Assembly (NCBI GenBank): GCA_030825115.1
Contig: JAPJQL010000047.1
Coordinates: forward strand, 1-20,724
Source: Lachnospiraceae bacterium
GTDB taxonomy: Bacteria; Bacillota; Clostridia; Lachnospirales; Lachnospiraceae
Direction: 5' to 3'
Length of the DNA stretch: 20,724 nt
Under the pieces are notes generated by a model. The model had not been told where the DNA came from and searched no databases. It saw only the letters and a list, made by a program, of their open reading frames with translations. Shown here in pieces: positions 6,476 to 14,693 of the stretch. Position numbers and translations under genes: made by a program. How positions within the stretch are numbered: the first letter of the stretch is position 1; each line of letters opens with the position of its first letter.

Positions 6476-7393
6476 ATGCAACATAAATCCAATTATACCA
6501 AAGGCATATTGTTTGGTATCGGCAATGCTATATTGTGGGGAACATTTGGGGTATTTTTCACTTTAATGCTCCAGGGTGGTTTGAGCGAAGTGGCTGTATC
6601 ATCAGTTGGGCCAACTGCCATTTTGTTGTTTTTCGGCATTAAGACATTGATAAAAAATCCGAGTGCTTTTAAGATAAGTCTGAAGAACTTTATAATTATT
6701 TTCGGATGCGGAGGCGTCATTATTTCAATTCAGTTTTTTGCCGCCGCAAAAGCCCTCTCCTACGTCAGCCAGGGGATTTACACCATTGTTGAGTTTTCGC
6801 ATGTATTTTTATTAATGATTTTAACTGCATTTATTTTTAAATACAAGTTTAACCGTGGTAAAGTCGTTTCTTTAATACTTGCGGTAATCGGTCTGTGTTT
6901 TGTCCTCAATGTATTCGTTCCAGACGGCTATATCCAACCCATGGGGATATTATGGATGGGAATCAACTGGTTCTCCCAATGTGCCCTTGCCATTTTACTC
7001 AAATCTGTTCTCAATTCGGGAGTGGACAGCGATGTAGTATTGGTCTATTATAATATGGGAGCCGCTTTGATCTACTGGGCATCCTGTCCGCCATGGGAAA
7101 TTGTTTCTCAGGTCATTCATTCCAATGCCATGGGAAAACTAATTTTGGCTATCATTGGCTTTATTGTATTGAATCAGTTATTGTCAACCTACTGCTGGAT
7201 TCAATCAATGTCAAACATTGATCCGGCCATTACCAATGCGTTGAACGCAATTGCACCAATTACATCATTGGTATTGGGATACTTTATATTTGCCGAAAAA
7301 ATTTCGCTTATTCAGGGGATGGGCGTACTGATTGTGCTGGTATCAGTCTTTATCCTTAACAAGTCGTCAGATAACGAAGAATCATCAGATTAA
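6476..7393 (+). CDS. DMT-superfamily (EamA) transporter
   Basis: A 305-residue membrane protein with about ten hydrophobic segments in two similar halves, as in EamA/RhaT-like drug/metabolite transporters. The N-terminal half contains ILWGTFGVFFTLML. The second half ends with the characteristic ALNAIAPITSLVLGYFIFAEKIS segment (quoted in part) and a final VLIVLVSVFILNKS helix. A strong AAGGAGG site lies just upstream, and the gene starts 13 nt after the FAD subunit, so it is the last gene of the operon. Family members carry diverse small metabolites. Paired with the AceTr-type permease it suggests one importer and one exporter for the molybdenum enzyme's substrate and product. Direction and substrate are inference. 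A hairpin follows at 7407-7438. Confidence 0.85.
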   Translation: MQHKSNYTKGILFGIGNAILWGTFGVFFTLMLQGGLSEVAVSSVGPTAILLFFGIKTLIKNPSAFKISLKNFIIIFGCGGVIISIQFFAAAKALSYVSQGIYTIVEFSHVFLLMILTAFIFKYKFNRGKVVSLILAVIGLCFVLNVFVPDGYIQPMGILWMGINWFSQCALAILLKSVLNSGVDSDVVLVYYNMGAALIYWASCPPWEIVSQVIHSNAMGKLILAIIGFIVLNQLLSTYCWIQSMSNIDPAITNALNAIAPITSLVLGYFIFAEKISLIQGMGVLIVLVSVFILNKSSDNEESSD

Positions 7394-7406
7394 ATATAAG
7401 ATGCAG

Positions 7407-7438
7407 ATTGCTGCTCCGCTGTGTGGCGGAGCAGCAAT
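7407..7438. terminator. Hairpin between convergent genes, likely bidirectional terminator
   Basis: ATTGCTGCTCCGC (7407-7419) and GCGGAGCAGCAAT (7426-7438) form a perfect 13-bp stem with a 6-nt loop. It is followed only by a short T-stretch (ACTATTTG), so termination is likely but not textbook. It separates the EamA gene from the convergent TetR gene. Confidence 0.7.
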
Positions 7439-7452
7439 ACTATTTGTACATC

Positions 7453-8148
7453 TTAACTGTAAGTCACTTTAAAATCAGAGATAATCTGCAGATTTATATT
7501 TTGCGATAATACTCTTGAAAGACTTATTTTCTGCTTTAAGCTTTCTCTGTTTTTTACGAACATGGAGTAGTAAGAAAACAAAAAGAAATCAATCAGGTAT
7601 TCTTCGTCAGGGTCCTCAAATTTGTGATTGAAAAGGTCATATGCAAACCGGATTTCCATTCCGCTGACCAAAGCGGTCATAACAGGAAGGTTGAATTCTT
7701 TCTCTGGATAGAACAGTTCATGATCCTCTATTGCCAAATTCAGAATAGATGATATAAATTGACGGTTCATCTTATAATTGACAGAACGGAATGCATCAAT
7801 ACTGCAGATTTCACTATAAAACCGTTTGACATGTTGGTTACTATGAATCGCAGTGTAGTATACTCTATAAGACGTAATGTCATGCATAAAGGCATCTGTA
7901 TGTGGCTCCTTTTGATGTTCCAATATTGTATAAACACCTGATATGATCGCAGATGAAAATTCCCTGTAAATATCTATAGCCAACGAATCTTTACTCTCAA
8001 AGTGATAAGTAAATGTTCCTAACTTGATATTTGCCTCGGCACAAATATCCTTTACGGTTGTGTTTATATAACCTTTTTCATAAAATAGTTTTTTGGCAGC
8101 CGCATAGGTTTTTTCCTTTGTCAACATGCCTTTTGTCATCTTAGTCAT
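7453..8148 (-). CDS. TetR/AcrR-family transcriptional regulator
   Basis: A 231-residue protein with an N-terminal TetR helix-turn-helix: YAAAKKLFYEKGYINTTVKD, then ICAEANIKLGTFTYHFESKD (about residues 15-55), including the typical GTFTYHF recognition-helix end. The rest is an all-helical ligand/dimer domain that I cannot assign to a subgroup. I chose ATG 8148 rather than an in-frame start 18 codons upstream because AAAGGGG sits 6-7 nt before it and homology to the family begins just after. The gene is convergent with the molybdenum enzyme operon and is the likely regulator of its palindromic operator. A loose promoter (TTGTGG-18-TATGCT, about 8175-8204) may drive it. The gap 8149-8328 otherwise shows nothing. 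Confidence 0.88.
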   Translation of the reverse strand: MTKMTKGMLTKEKTYAAAKKLFYEKGYINTTVKDICAEANIKLGTFTYHFESKDSLAIDIYREFSSAIISGVYTILEHQKEPHTDAFMHDITSYRVYYTAIHSNQHVKRFYSEICSIDAFRSVNYKMNRQFISSILNLAIEDHELFYPEKEFNLPVMTALVSGMEIRFAYDLFNHKFEDPDEEYLIDFFLFSYYSMFVKNRESLKQKISLSRVLSQNINLQIISDFKVTYS

Positions 8149-8328
8149 AAAAAAACCCCTTTGTCTGAGTATAGCATATATCGTATGATAATAAAACCAC
8201 AACTTTATTCAGAACCGATACACATCCAGGAACTATATGTAACGGCAGCGTCTCTCATCCAACCATCCTCCAGCCCTGTTCCGGCTTTCCTGGTGTTTTG
8301 CAGACATGCCTGCCGCAGCCTCTCTGGC

Positions 8329-8643
8329 CTACCGCGCCTCAAACGTCGCACATTCCGTATGCTCCGCTCTGCTCGCCCCGTCTCCTGCAATCCCGATATG
8401 CTCCGCTGAACAATGGCGGTCTTCATTATAAATACATTTTACCGCCTCACAGTCAACCTCCAGTCGGCTCTCCGGTGTTTTAAATACGTTCTGGAACGCC
8501 CCGTCCTTATTCTCATCAAAGCTTCCGCAGCAGGTATCCCCGCAGTCGCAGGCATCATGCCCGTCCACGATGATGGTCTGTTTGCAGCAGCAGTGATCGG
8601 AGTTGTGGAGACAACTTGTTACATTACAATCTAATCTGGTCAT
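8329..8643 (-). CDS. DUF1540 domain-containing cysteine-rich protein
   Basis: A 104-residue protein with two DUF1540-like repeats: LDCNVTSCLHNSDHCCCKQT (about 4-23) and VDCEAVKCIYNEDRHCSAEH (about 63-82). Each has the C-x5-C...C spacing that suggests metal binding; the second ends in the HTECATFE tail seen in the family. A cysteine cluster DACDCGDTCCGSFD lies between them. DUF1540 proteins are common in Clostridia and have no established function. AAGGAGG lies 12 nt before the ATG, slightly long. The gene lies 78 nt downstream of the threonyl-tRNA synthetase pair on the same strand with no terminator between, so read-through is possible. No clear terminator follows. Confidence 0.8.
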   Translation of the reverse strand: MTRLDCNVTSCLHNSDHCCCKQTIIVDGHDACDCGDTCCGSFDENKDGAFQNVFKTPESRLEVDCEAVKCIYNEDRHCSAEHIGIAGDGASRAEHTECATFEAR

Positions 8644-8721
8644 AATAAATGCATACCTCCTTATATCGCGATGAATAGATATCAGGAATAGTATGCATTT
8701 ATCCTTATCTTTTATACCATT

Positions 8722-10659
8722 TTATTTGTTTTGAGACGGAGCCTCGACCTTACGGATTGTCTTATCGCAGATTTCCTTCTGGATAGCCACAATAAAATCA
8801 TCCAGGGATTTCTGTCCTTCATCCCCCAGAAAACGACTGCGGACAGACACCACGCCGTCCTCCTCTTCTTTCTGTCCTACGATCAGCATATACGGAATCT
8901 TGTTTGTCTGTGCCTCGCGGATCTTATAACCGATCTTCTCGGAGCGGGTGTCCAGCTCCACGCGGATTCCTGCCTCATCCAAGGCTGCCTGTACTGCCCC
9001 GGCATACTCGCTGTACTTGTCGGATATGGGCAGCACTTTCACCTGTACCGGCGCAAGCCAGGTCGGGAACGCGCCTGCAAAATGCTCGATCAGGATACCG
9101 ATAAACCGCTCGATCGATCCAAATGCCACGCGGTGTATCATGATTGGACGATGCTTTTCTCCATCCGCCCCGATGTATTCCAATTCAAATCGCTGCGGAA
9201 GCTGGAAATCGAGCTGGATCGTCCCGCACTGCCAGGTCCTGCCGATCGCATCTACCAGGTGGAAATCAATCTTCGGACCATAGAATGCGCCGTCGCCTTC
9301 ATTCACCACATAGTCCAGCCCAAGCTCATCCAGGGCGCTCCTAAGCCCCTCTGTCGCCATCTCCCAGTCCTCGTCACTTCCCATACTGTCCTCCGGCCTT
9401 GTGGACAGCTCTACATGGTATTCAAAGCCAAACAGGGAATAGACCTCGTTGATCAGCTTTGCAACGCCCTTGATCTCATCCTTGATCTGTTCCGGGGTCA
9501 TGAAGATATGGGCATCGTCCTGGGTAAAGCAGCGCACACGCATTAGTCCATGAAGCTGACCGGATTTCTCGTGGCGGTGGACCAGCCCCAGTTCGCCCAT
9601 ACGCAGCGGCAGGTCGCGGTAAGAACGCGGCTCGGAGGCATAGGCCAGCACTCCGCCCGGACAGTTCATCGGTTTGATCGCGTAGTCCTGCTCGTCAATC
9701 ACCGTGGTATACATATTGTTCTTGTAGTGGTCCCAGTGACCGGAAGTCTCCCACAGGCTGCGGTTTAAGATAACCGGTGTCGCAATCTCCACATATCCCG
9801 CCTTTTTATGGATTGCCCGCCAATAATCCAGAAGCGTATTTTTCAAAACCATTCCTTTCGGAAGGAAGAAGGGGAATCCCGGGCCTGCCTCATGCATCAT
9901 GAACAGCCCCAGTTCTTTTCCCAGCTTCCTGTGGTCGCGTTTTTTTGCCTCCTCCATCATCGTGAGATACGCTTCCAGTTCTTCTTTCTTCGCAAATGCA
10001 GTCGCATAGAGGCGGGTCAGCATCTTGTTATGCTCGTCCCCTCTCCAATAAGCGCCCGCGATGCTGGTCAGCTTGTACGCCTTGCCGACATCTTTTGTAT
10101 TCATCAGATGGGGCCCCGCACAAAGATCGGTGAATTCCCCCTGGCTGTAAAAGCTGATTTCCTCACCCTCCGGCAAATCCTCGATCAGCTCTACCTTGTA
10201 TGGCTCTCCTTTCTCCTTCATGAGAGCCAGCGCCTCTTCTCTTGGCAGGGTAAAACGTTCGATTGGCAGCGCTTCTTTGATGATTTTTTTCATCTCTGCT
10301 TCAATCTTTTCCATATCCTCTGCCACGATGGGAGCTTCAAAATCAATATCGTAATAAAATCCATCTGCAATAGAAGGACCGATGGCAAGCTTTGCCGTCG
10401 GGTAGAGCCGTTTTACCGCCTGTGCCATCACATGGCTGGCCGTGTGGCGCAGCGCTGCAAGACCACTTTCTTCCTTTGCAGTCAGGATATTCAGGCTGCA
10501 GTCCCGGTCAAGTACAGTCCTCAAGTCCACACATTCCCCGTCTGCCTCTCCGGCGCATGCCATACGGGCCAGACCTTCGCTTAAATCCCTCGCCACGTCC
10601 AGCACGGACATGGATTTTTCATACTCTTTTACGCTTCCGTCTTTTAATGTAACTTTCAT
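8722..10659 (-). CDS. thrS: Threonyl-tRNA synthetase, canonical-type copy (second of a tandem pair)
   Basis: A 645-residue class II synthetase that charges tRNA-Thr. Order: TGS domain (1-60), editing domain with H72-x3-H76 (HTASH) and C180-x3-H184 (CAGPH), catalytic domain, anticodon-binding domain (from about 540; LPISDKY...SEKIGYKIREA). Zinc ligands are C333 (MNCPGG), H384 (DDAHIF) and H509 (MIHR). Motif 2 reads HRHE instead of the usual FRNE. I take the second of two adjacent ATGs (10659) because it aligns with the paralogue and is spaced 7 nt from GGAGG. It lies 15 nt after the first synthetase gene, so both share the T-box leader. Why two ThrRS are kept is unclear; they differ throughout, so this is not a recent duplication. 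Confidence 0.95.
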   Translation of the reverse strand: MKVTLKDGSVKEYEKSMSVLDVARDLSEGLARMACAGEADGECVDLRTVLDRDCSLNILTAKEESGLAALRHTASHVMAQAVKRLYPTAKLAIGPSIADGFYYDIDFEAPIVAEDMEKIEAEMKKIIKEALPIERFTLPREEALALMKEKGEPYKVELIEDLPEGEEISFYSQGEFTDLCAGPHLMNTKDVGKAYKLTSIAGAYWRGDEHNKMLTRLYATAFAKKEELEAYLTMMEEAKKRDHRKLGKELGLFMMHEAGPGFPFFLPKGMVLKNTLLDYWRAIHKKAGYVEIATPVILNRSLWETSGHWDHYKNNMYTTVIDEQDYAIKPMNCPGGVLAYASEPRSYRDLPLRMGELGLVHRHEKSGQLHGLMRVRCFTQDDAHIFMTPEQIKDEIKGVAKLINEVYSLFGFEYHVELSTRPEDSMGSDEDWEMATEGLRSALDELGLDYVVNEGDGAFYGPKIDFHLVDAIGRTWQCGTIQLDFQLPQRFELEYIGADGEKHRPIMIHRVAFGSIERFIGILIEHFAGAFPTWLAPVQVKVLPISDKYSEYAGAVQAALDEAGIRVELDTRSEKIGYKIREAQTNKIPYMLIVGQKEEEDGVVSVRSRFLGDEGQKSLDDFIVAIQKEICDKTIRKVEAPSQNK

Positions 10660-10674
10660 CATGATTCCTCCCGG

Positions 10675-12630
10675 CTATTCTGCTGCCTGTTCTACTTTTC
10701 GGATCTCCTTCGTGCGGATTTCTTTGCAAATCGCGTCGATAAACGCATCCAGAGACTTTGCTCCCTCATCCCCGAGGAAACGGCTGCGGACAGATACGGT
10801 TCCGTCCTCCTCCTCTTTCTGGCCTACTACCAACATGTACGGAACCTTATCCATGCGGGTTTCACGGATCTTATATCCAATCTTTTCCGAGCGCTTGTCC
10901 ACGGTACAGAGGATGCCGTTTTCCTTCAGCTTCGCCTCTACCTGATCTGCATAGTCCAGATACTTTTCGGAGATTGGAAGCACCCTTACCTGCTCTGGGC
11001 ACAGCCAGGTCGGGAATGCGCCCTCGTACTTCTCAATAAGCCATGCCAGCGTCCTCTCGTAGCAGCCCATGGAGGTCCTGTGCAGGATGTACGGACGTTT
11101 TTTCTCCCCGTCCTTATCGATGTAGGTCATATCAAACCGCTCAGCCAGGAACATATCGATCTGGATCGTGATCATGGTGTCTTCCTTGCCATACACGTTC
11201 TTTGCCTGAATATCCAGTTTCGGTCCGTAGAATGCGGCCTCTCCCTTTTCTTCCGTATACGCAATGCCGATATCATCCAGAATGCTGCGCATCATCCCCT
11301 CTACCTCATCCCACAGTTCCGGCGTTCCGAGATATTTCTCCGGGTTCTCCGGGTCCCATTTGGACATCCGGAATGTGATGTCATCCTGGAGGCCCAGCGT
11401 AGTCAGGCAATATTTTGCCAGGTCTACACAGCCTTTAAATTCCTCTTCCAGCTGGTCCGGGCGGATGACCAGATGCCCCTCAGAGATCGTGAACTGGCGG
11501 ACACGGGTCAGCCCGTGCATCTCGCCGGAATCCTCGTTTCGGAACAGCGTAGAGGTCTCGCCATAACGGCACGGCAGGTCGCGGTAGGATTTCTGGCTCG
11601 CCTTATATACATAATACTGGAACGGGCAGGTCATCGGACGCAGTGCAAACACCTCGTCGCCCTTTTCTTCATCTCCCAGCACGAACATCCCTTCTTTATA
11701 ATGACCCCAGTGATCAGAAATCTTATAAAGATCGGATTTTGCCATCAGCGGCGTCTTTGTCCTGACATATCCGCGTTTCTCCTCTTCGTCCTCGATCCAC
11801 CGCTGCATCGTCTGGATGATCTTGGCTCCCTTCGGCATCAAAAGCGGCAGGCCCTGACCGATCACGTCAACCGTGGTGAACAGTTCCATCTCGCGTCCCA
11901 GCTTATTGTGGTCTCTTTTCTTGATGTTTTCCAGATAAACCAGGTACTCTTCCAGTTCTTCTTTCTTGGCAAATGCAGTGCCATATACACGGGTCAGCAT
12001 CTGGTTCTTCTCGCTGCCTCTCCAGTAAGCCCCGGATGAAGAAATCAGCTTGAATGCCTTGATTGGTTTTGTACTCATCAGATGAGGTCCTGCACAGAGA
12101 TCCGTAAAATCGCCCTGGCTGTAAAAAGAAATCTCCTCGCCTTCCGGCAAGTCCTGAATCAGTTCCACTTTATATGGCTCGCCCTTTTCCTCCATATACT
12201 TGACTGCCGCATCGCGTTCCAGGGTAAAACGCTCAATCTTTGCGCCTTTTTTGATGATTTTCTTCATCTCTGCCTCGATCTTGTCCAAATCCTCACGGCT
12301 CAAAGACGGCATATCAAAATCATAGTAAAATCCATTGTCAATCGACGGTCCGATGGCAAGCTTCGCCTCCGGGTACAGATTCTTCACCGCTTCTGCCAGC
12401 ACATGACTGCAGGTGTGGCGATACGCAGCCAGCCCTGCTTTGTCTTTCGCAGTCAGGATGCTCAGCTCACAGTCATGCTCCACAACGGTACGCAGATCCA
12501 CCACCGCTCCGTCTACTTCTCCGGCACATGCCATACGTGCCAGCCCTTCGCTGATATCCGCCGCAATTTCAATCACGGACATCGCAGAATCATATTCTTT
12601 GACGCTTCCATCTTTTAATGTAATCTTCAT
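10675..12630 (-). CDS. thrS: Threonyl-tRNA synthetase, divergent copy behind the T-box
   Basis: A 651-residue enzyme with the full ThrRS layout: TGS (1-60), editing site H72/H76 (HTCSH) and C179/H183 (CAGPH), catalytic core, and C-terminal anticodon domain with SEKIGYKIRETRMDKVPYML. Zinc ligands are kept (C335, H386, H517) but their settings are unusual: PMTCPFQYYVYK rather than NCPGH, and FTISEGHLV rather than FTQDDAHIF. Motif 2 keeps FRNE. The neighbouring copy shows the reverse pattern. It is the first gene after the T-box, so its expression rises when uncharged tRNA-Thr accumulates. AAAGGAG lies about 8 nt before the ATG. A second ThrRS in Firmicutes can serve as backup or confer resistance to a ThrRS inhibitor; which applies here is unknown. 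Confidence 0.95.
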   Translation of the reverse strand: MKITLKDGSVKEYDSAMSVIEIAADISEGLARMACAGEVDGAVVDLRTVVEHDCELSILTAKDKAGLAAYRHTCSHVLAEAVKNLYPEAKLAIGPSIDNGFYYDFDMPSLSREDLDKIEAEMKKIIKKGAKIERFTLERDAAVKYMEEKGEPYKVELIQDLPEGEEISFYSQGDFTDLCAGPHLMSTKPIKAFKLISSSGAYWRGSEKNQMLTRVYGTAFAKKEELEEYLVYLENIKKRDHNKLGREMELFTTVDVIGQGLPLLMPKGAKIIQTMQRWIEDEEEKRGYVRTKTPLMAKSDLYKISDHWGHYKEGMFVLGDEEKGDEVFALRPMTCPFQYYVYKASQKSYRDLPCRYGETSTLFRNEDSGEMHGLTRVRQFTISEGHLVIRPDQLEEEFKGCVDLAKYCLTTLGLQDDITFRMSKWDPENPEKYLGTPELWDEVEGMMRSILDDIGIAYTEEKGEAAFYGPKLDIQAKNVYGKEDTMITIQIDMFLAERFDMTYIDKDGEKKRPYILHRTSMGCYERTLAWLIEKYEGAFPTWLCPEQVRVLPISEKYLDYADQVEAKLKENGILCTVDKRSEKIGYKIRETRMDKVPYMLVVGQKEEEDGTVSVRSRFLGDEGAKSLDAFIDAICKEIRTKEIRKVEQAAE

Positions 12631-12683
12631 CTCTCATTCTCCTTTTATTTTTTAAATCAGTGGTTCTCACTTTCCCGGGAAAT

Positions 12684-12721
12684 AAAAAAAGCCCCTTACC
12701 ATGTGCAAACATAGTAAGGGA
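12684..12721 (-). terminator. T-box terminator
   Basis: Minus-strand stem CCCTTACTATG / CATGGTAAGGG, followed by GC and seven T at 12690-12684. It overlaps the antiterminator sequence of the T-box, giving the on/off switch. Confidence 0.9.
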
Positions 12722-12952
12722 CGATACACTTCTCACGTGCCAATCGCGGTTCCACCCTAATTGTTATTGATCTTCCATCAAAAACCACTCATTCTGATGA
12801 TAACGGAATCACCGTGTCCGATTAAGGACCACTCAGAGCTGGTCTTCCCTTCTCTTCCCCGTAAGGTGCTTCCACCATCTGCACCTCTCTCTGTACGCTT
12901 CCGGCAAGGTACTCGTCTCCTCAACGTGTTGTCGATATCTCATTCATATCTG
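12684..12952 (-). ncRNA. T-box riboswitch (threonine) controlling the thrS pair
   Basis: The transcribed leader carries the T-box core AGGGTGGAACCGCG (12758-12745), which pairs with the tRNA acceptor end, then a terminator with U-run. Upstream is Stem I, with an AGAGAG bulge and the distal loop GGTGCAGATGGTGGAAGCACC (quoted in part; about 12884-12865). The most likely specifier is ACC (Thr) at 12843-12841, followed by a purine, as is usual. The T-box residue after TGG is A, which would match a tRNA with discriminator U, common for tRNA-Thr in this group. Uncharged tRNA-Thr should stabilise the antiterminator and allow thrS transcription. Confidence 0.9.
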
Positions 12953-12958
12953 TCTCTG

Positions 12959-12986
12959 ATTATATCACGGCTGTCCGATTTGTCAA
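12959..12986 (-). promoter_or_regulatory. Promoter of the T-box-thrS transcript
   Basis: Consensus hexamers TTGACA (12986-12981) and TATAAT (12964-12959) on the minus strand, 16-nt spacer. It begins 7 nt past the stop codon of the upstream glycosidase-like gene, with no terminator between them. Confidence 0.88.
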
Positions 12987-12992
12987 GCCCGG

Positions 12993-14618
12993 TCAGTCGA
13001 TCGATGCATTTAATGTCCTGATCGCGCATATACTGCCCAACTCATCATTATCCAGGTCGTGAAGTTTCCCATCCTGGACAAAGTTATAGACATGGATATT
13101 GTCCACGTAGACTTCCTTTCCCGCCCGGAATTCTACTTTGTCATAATTCAGCCGTCCAAAATCCAGGTCTAACTGCCCCCTGCCGTTCACCTGCACTTCC
13201 TTGGTCACCCTGCCGAGCTTTACCGTAATCGTCGCCGGGGCATCACTGTCCGCAGTAAAACGGACATGGTTGCTGTGTGTAAGCTTCCCGGTAATCCTGC
13301 TGCCGATCTTCTGGCTGATCTGCCCGCCGCTGCCAATCCGCATCTGCCTGCTGCCGTCCCGTTCCACAACCTTTGCCCGGTTGGTGTCCCAGCCCCGCTC
13401 ATCCAGTGCAAACTGGCTGTTATAAAGCGGATTGTTCGTATAATTCCAGTAGCTCCAAACCCCATATCCATTCGTATATTTCCGCAGGATATCAGGAAGC
13501 GACGTGATGAACAGGTTCACCTCCGACTCCTCCAACTGGGCGTTATGGGAGAATTCCTCCGTGGAATCCGTATAGAGGAGCTGCTCAATATAAATCGGCT
13601 TCCCGCCATTGTACATCTTAACCAAATTCAACTGACTGTCCATCGCAGCCAGTGCCGTCGCCGCGCTGATCGTTTCTCCTTTATTCTCCTGTCCCATCGA
13701 CACGCTGTACATCAGAGAAGTGTGGTCCGAATTCCCGCAGGGAAAGGTCCGAAAATGATGGGCTCCTACCGTTCCCCCGTGCTTTCCGCTCACCGGGTCC
13801 ACATCCAGGCGCACTTCCATGGAAAGGTTCGGAAACACCTGCTGTGCCGCATGCAAGAGCCGCATCAGATACGCATCATAAAACTCAAACAACAGTTTAT
13901 ACGCCGGACTGGTCTTCTGGGGCATATAGATGTCCCGATAGGAAGTAAACGGCTTTACCGGCTTATAATACTCGACGACCTCTTCCAACGTGTAATGCTG
14001 TTCCAGATAATCCGTAAATCCAATCCGCTGTGCTTCATCCCTGCTCTCCTTCCCCGTCCCAAAATAGGTAGAATCTTCCATATAATTCCAGAAATCCTCC
14101 CAGGTGATAAAACCGCCGTGAAAGTTTGGATATGCAGATGCCGTCACATACAATCTCTCCACATAATCCAGCCATGCCTGTTCCAGTTTTTCATCCCCAA
14201 GCATCTCTTGGAACCGGAGCCGGGACTCTTCTTCTCCGTAATAATCCCAGGTATAGCTCACGCGCAGCTCGACCCAAAGCCCGTGCTCTTCGGCCGCGCG
14301 CATGATCCGGTCCAGCTTCTCAAACGCATACCGGTTGTAGGACACAGGGCTCGTTCCCGGCTGAAATTCCCGCCACGGTATCACCAGGATAATACTGTTA
14401 AACCCATCTGCTGCAATCTGCGCCAGCTCCTCATCCATATGGTCGCTTTCCGTGTTCCAGAAATTGATCACCCACGCATCCGAAACGTAAGTAACCGATT
14501 TCAGATAGGACGGAGGTAACTTCGATACCGCTGCCTGTGGAGCAAAACAAGCTGCAAGCGTCAGACCTGCGGCCAACCCCAGACAGATTCCTTTTTTGTA
14601 TCCCCTTCGTTTTTTCAT
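12993..14618 (-). CDS. Putative exported TIM-barrel glycosidase-like protein
   Basis: A 541-residue protein with a basic N-terminus, hydrophobic stretch and LAAC (21-24), a possible lipobox with C24; alternatively signal peptidase I could cut near PQAA (27-30). Residues 40-400 read like a clan-A (beta/alpha)8 glycosidase: VINFWNT, WREFQPG, ELRVSYTW, ITWEDFW with Glu174 (candidate acid/base), IYIEQ with Glu345 (candidate nucleophile), and YGVWSYWNYTNNP. A C-terminal beta-rich domain (about 425-520, ending VEFRAGKEVYVDNIHVYNF) resembles carbohydrate-binding modules. I cannot assign a GH family or a substrate. GAGGT lies 4-5 nt before the ATG. It has its own promoter overlapping the end of the MATE gene. 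It probably acts on extracellular or cell-wall glycans. Confidence 0.65.
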   Translation of the reverse strand: MKKRRGYKKGICLGLAAGLTLAACFAPQAAVSKLPPSYLKSVTYVSDAWVINFWNTESDHMDEELAQIAADGFNSIILVIPWREFQPGTSPVSYNRYAFEKLDRIMRAAEEHGLWVELRVSYTWDYYGEEESRLRFQEMLGDEKLEQAWLDYVERLYVTASAYPNFHGGFITWEDFWNYMEDSTYFGTGKESRDEAQRIGFTDYLEQHYTLEEVVEYYKPVKPFTSYRDIYMPQKTSPAYKLLFEFYDAYLMRLLHAAQQVFPNLSMEVRLDVDPVSGKHGGTVGAHHFRTFPCGNSDHTSLMYSVSMGQENKGETISAATALAAMDSQLNLVKMYNGGKPIYIEQLLYTDSTEEFSHNAQLEESEVNLFITSLPDILRKYTNGYGVWSYWNYTNNPLYNSQFALDERGWDTNRAKVVERDGSRQMRIGSGGQISQKIGSRITGKLTHSNHVRFTADSDAPATITVKLGRVTKEVQVNGRGQLDLDFGRLNYDKVEFRAGKEVYVDNIHVYNFVQDGKLHDLDNDELGSICAIRTLNASID

Positions 14619-14643
14619 AAATACCTCGGATAAAAATTAGTTT

Positions 14644-14655
14644 ATTCTTAAGAAT
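14644..14655. promoter_or_regulatory. Palindrome at the start of the glycosidase-gene transcript
   Basis: ATTCTTAAGAAT is a perfect 12-nt palindrome lying about 3-14 nt after the predicted transcription start of the promoter at 14665-14693. The position suits an operator, but the sequence is AT-rich in an AT-rich stretch, so chance is possible. Confidence 0.3.
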
Positions 14656-14664
14656 TTATTAATT

Positions 14665-14693
14665 ATTATCCCTAAATTTTAGCTATCTGTCAA
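14665..14693 (-). promoter_or_regulatory. Promoter of the glycosidase-like gene
   Basis: TTGACA (14693-14688), 17-nt spacer, GATAAT (14670-14665) on the minus strand. The -35 box overlaps the TGA stop codon of the MATE gene, so the two genes can be expressed independently although adjacent. Confidence 0.75.

Noticed and set aside
8149..8328. Open frames in the gap between the TetR and DUF1540 genes (for example 8205-8426)
   Set aside because: They overlap the DUF1540 gene in another frame, have low-complexity composition and no supporting signals.
8731..12618. Long open frames on the plus strand opposite the two thrS genes, and similar frames opposite the glycosidase-like and MATE genes
   Set aside because: They are antisense to strongly conserved genes and show no domain features or ribosome binding sites; GC-rich codon bias explains the open frames.
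8722..12630. The two thrS genes as an assembly duplication
   Set aside because: They differ in length, motifs and residues throughout, so they are genuine divergent paralogues.
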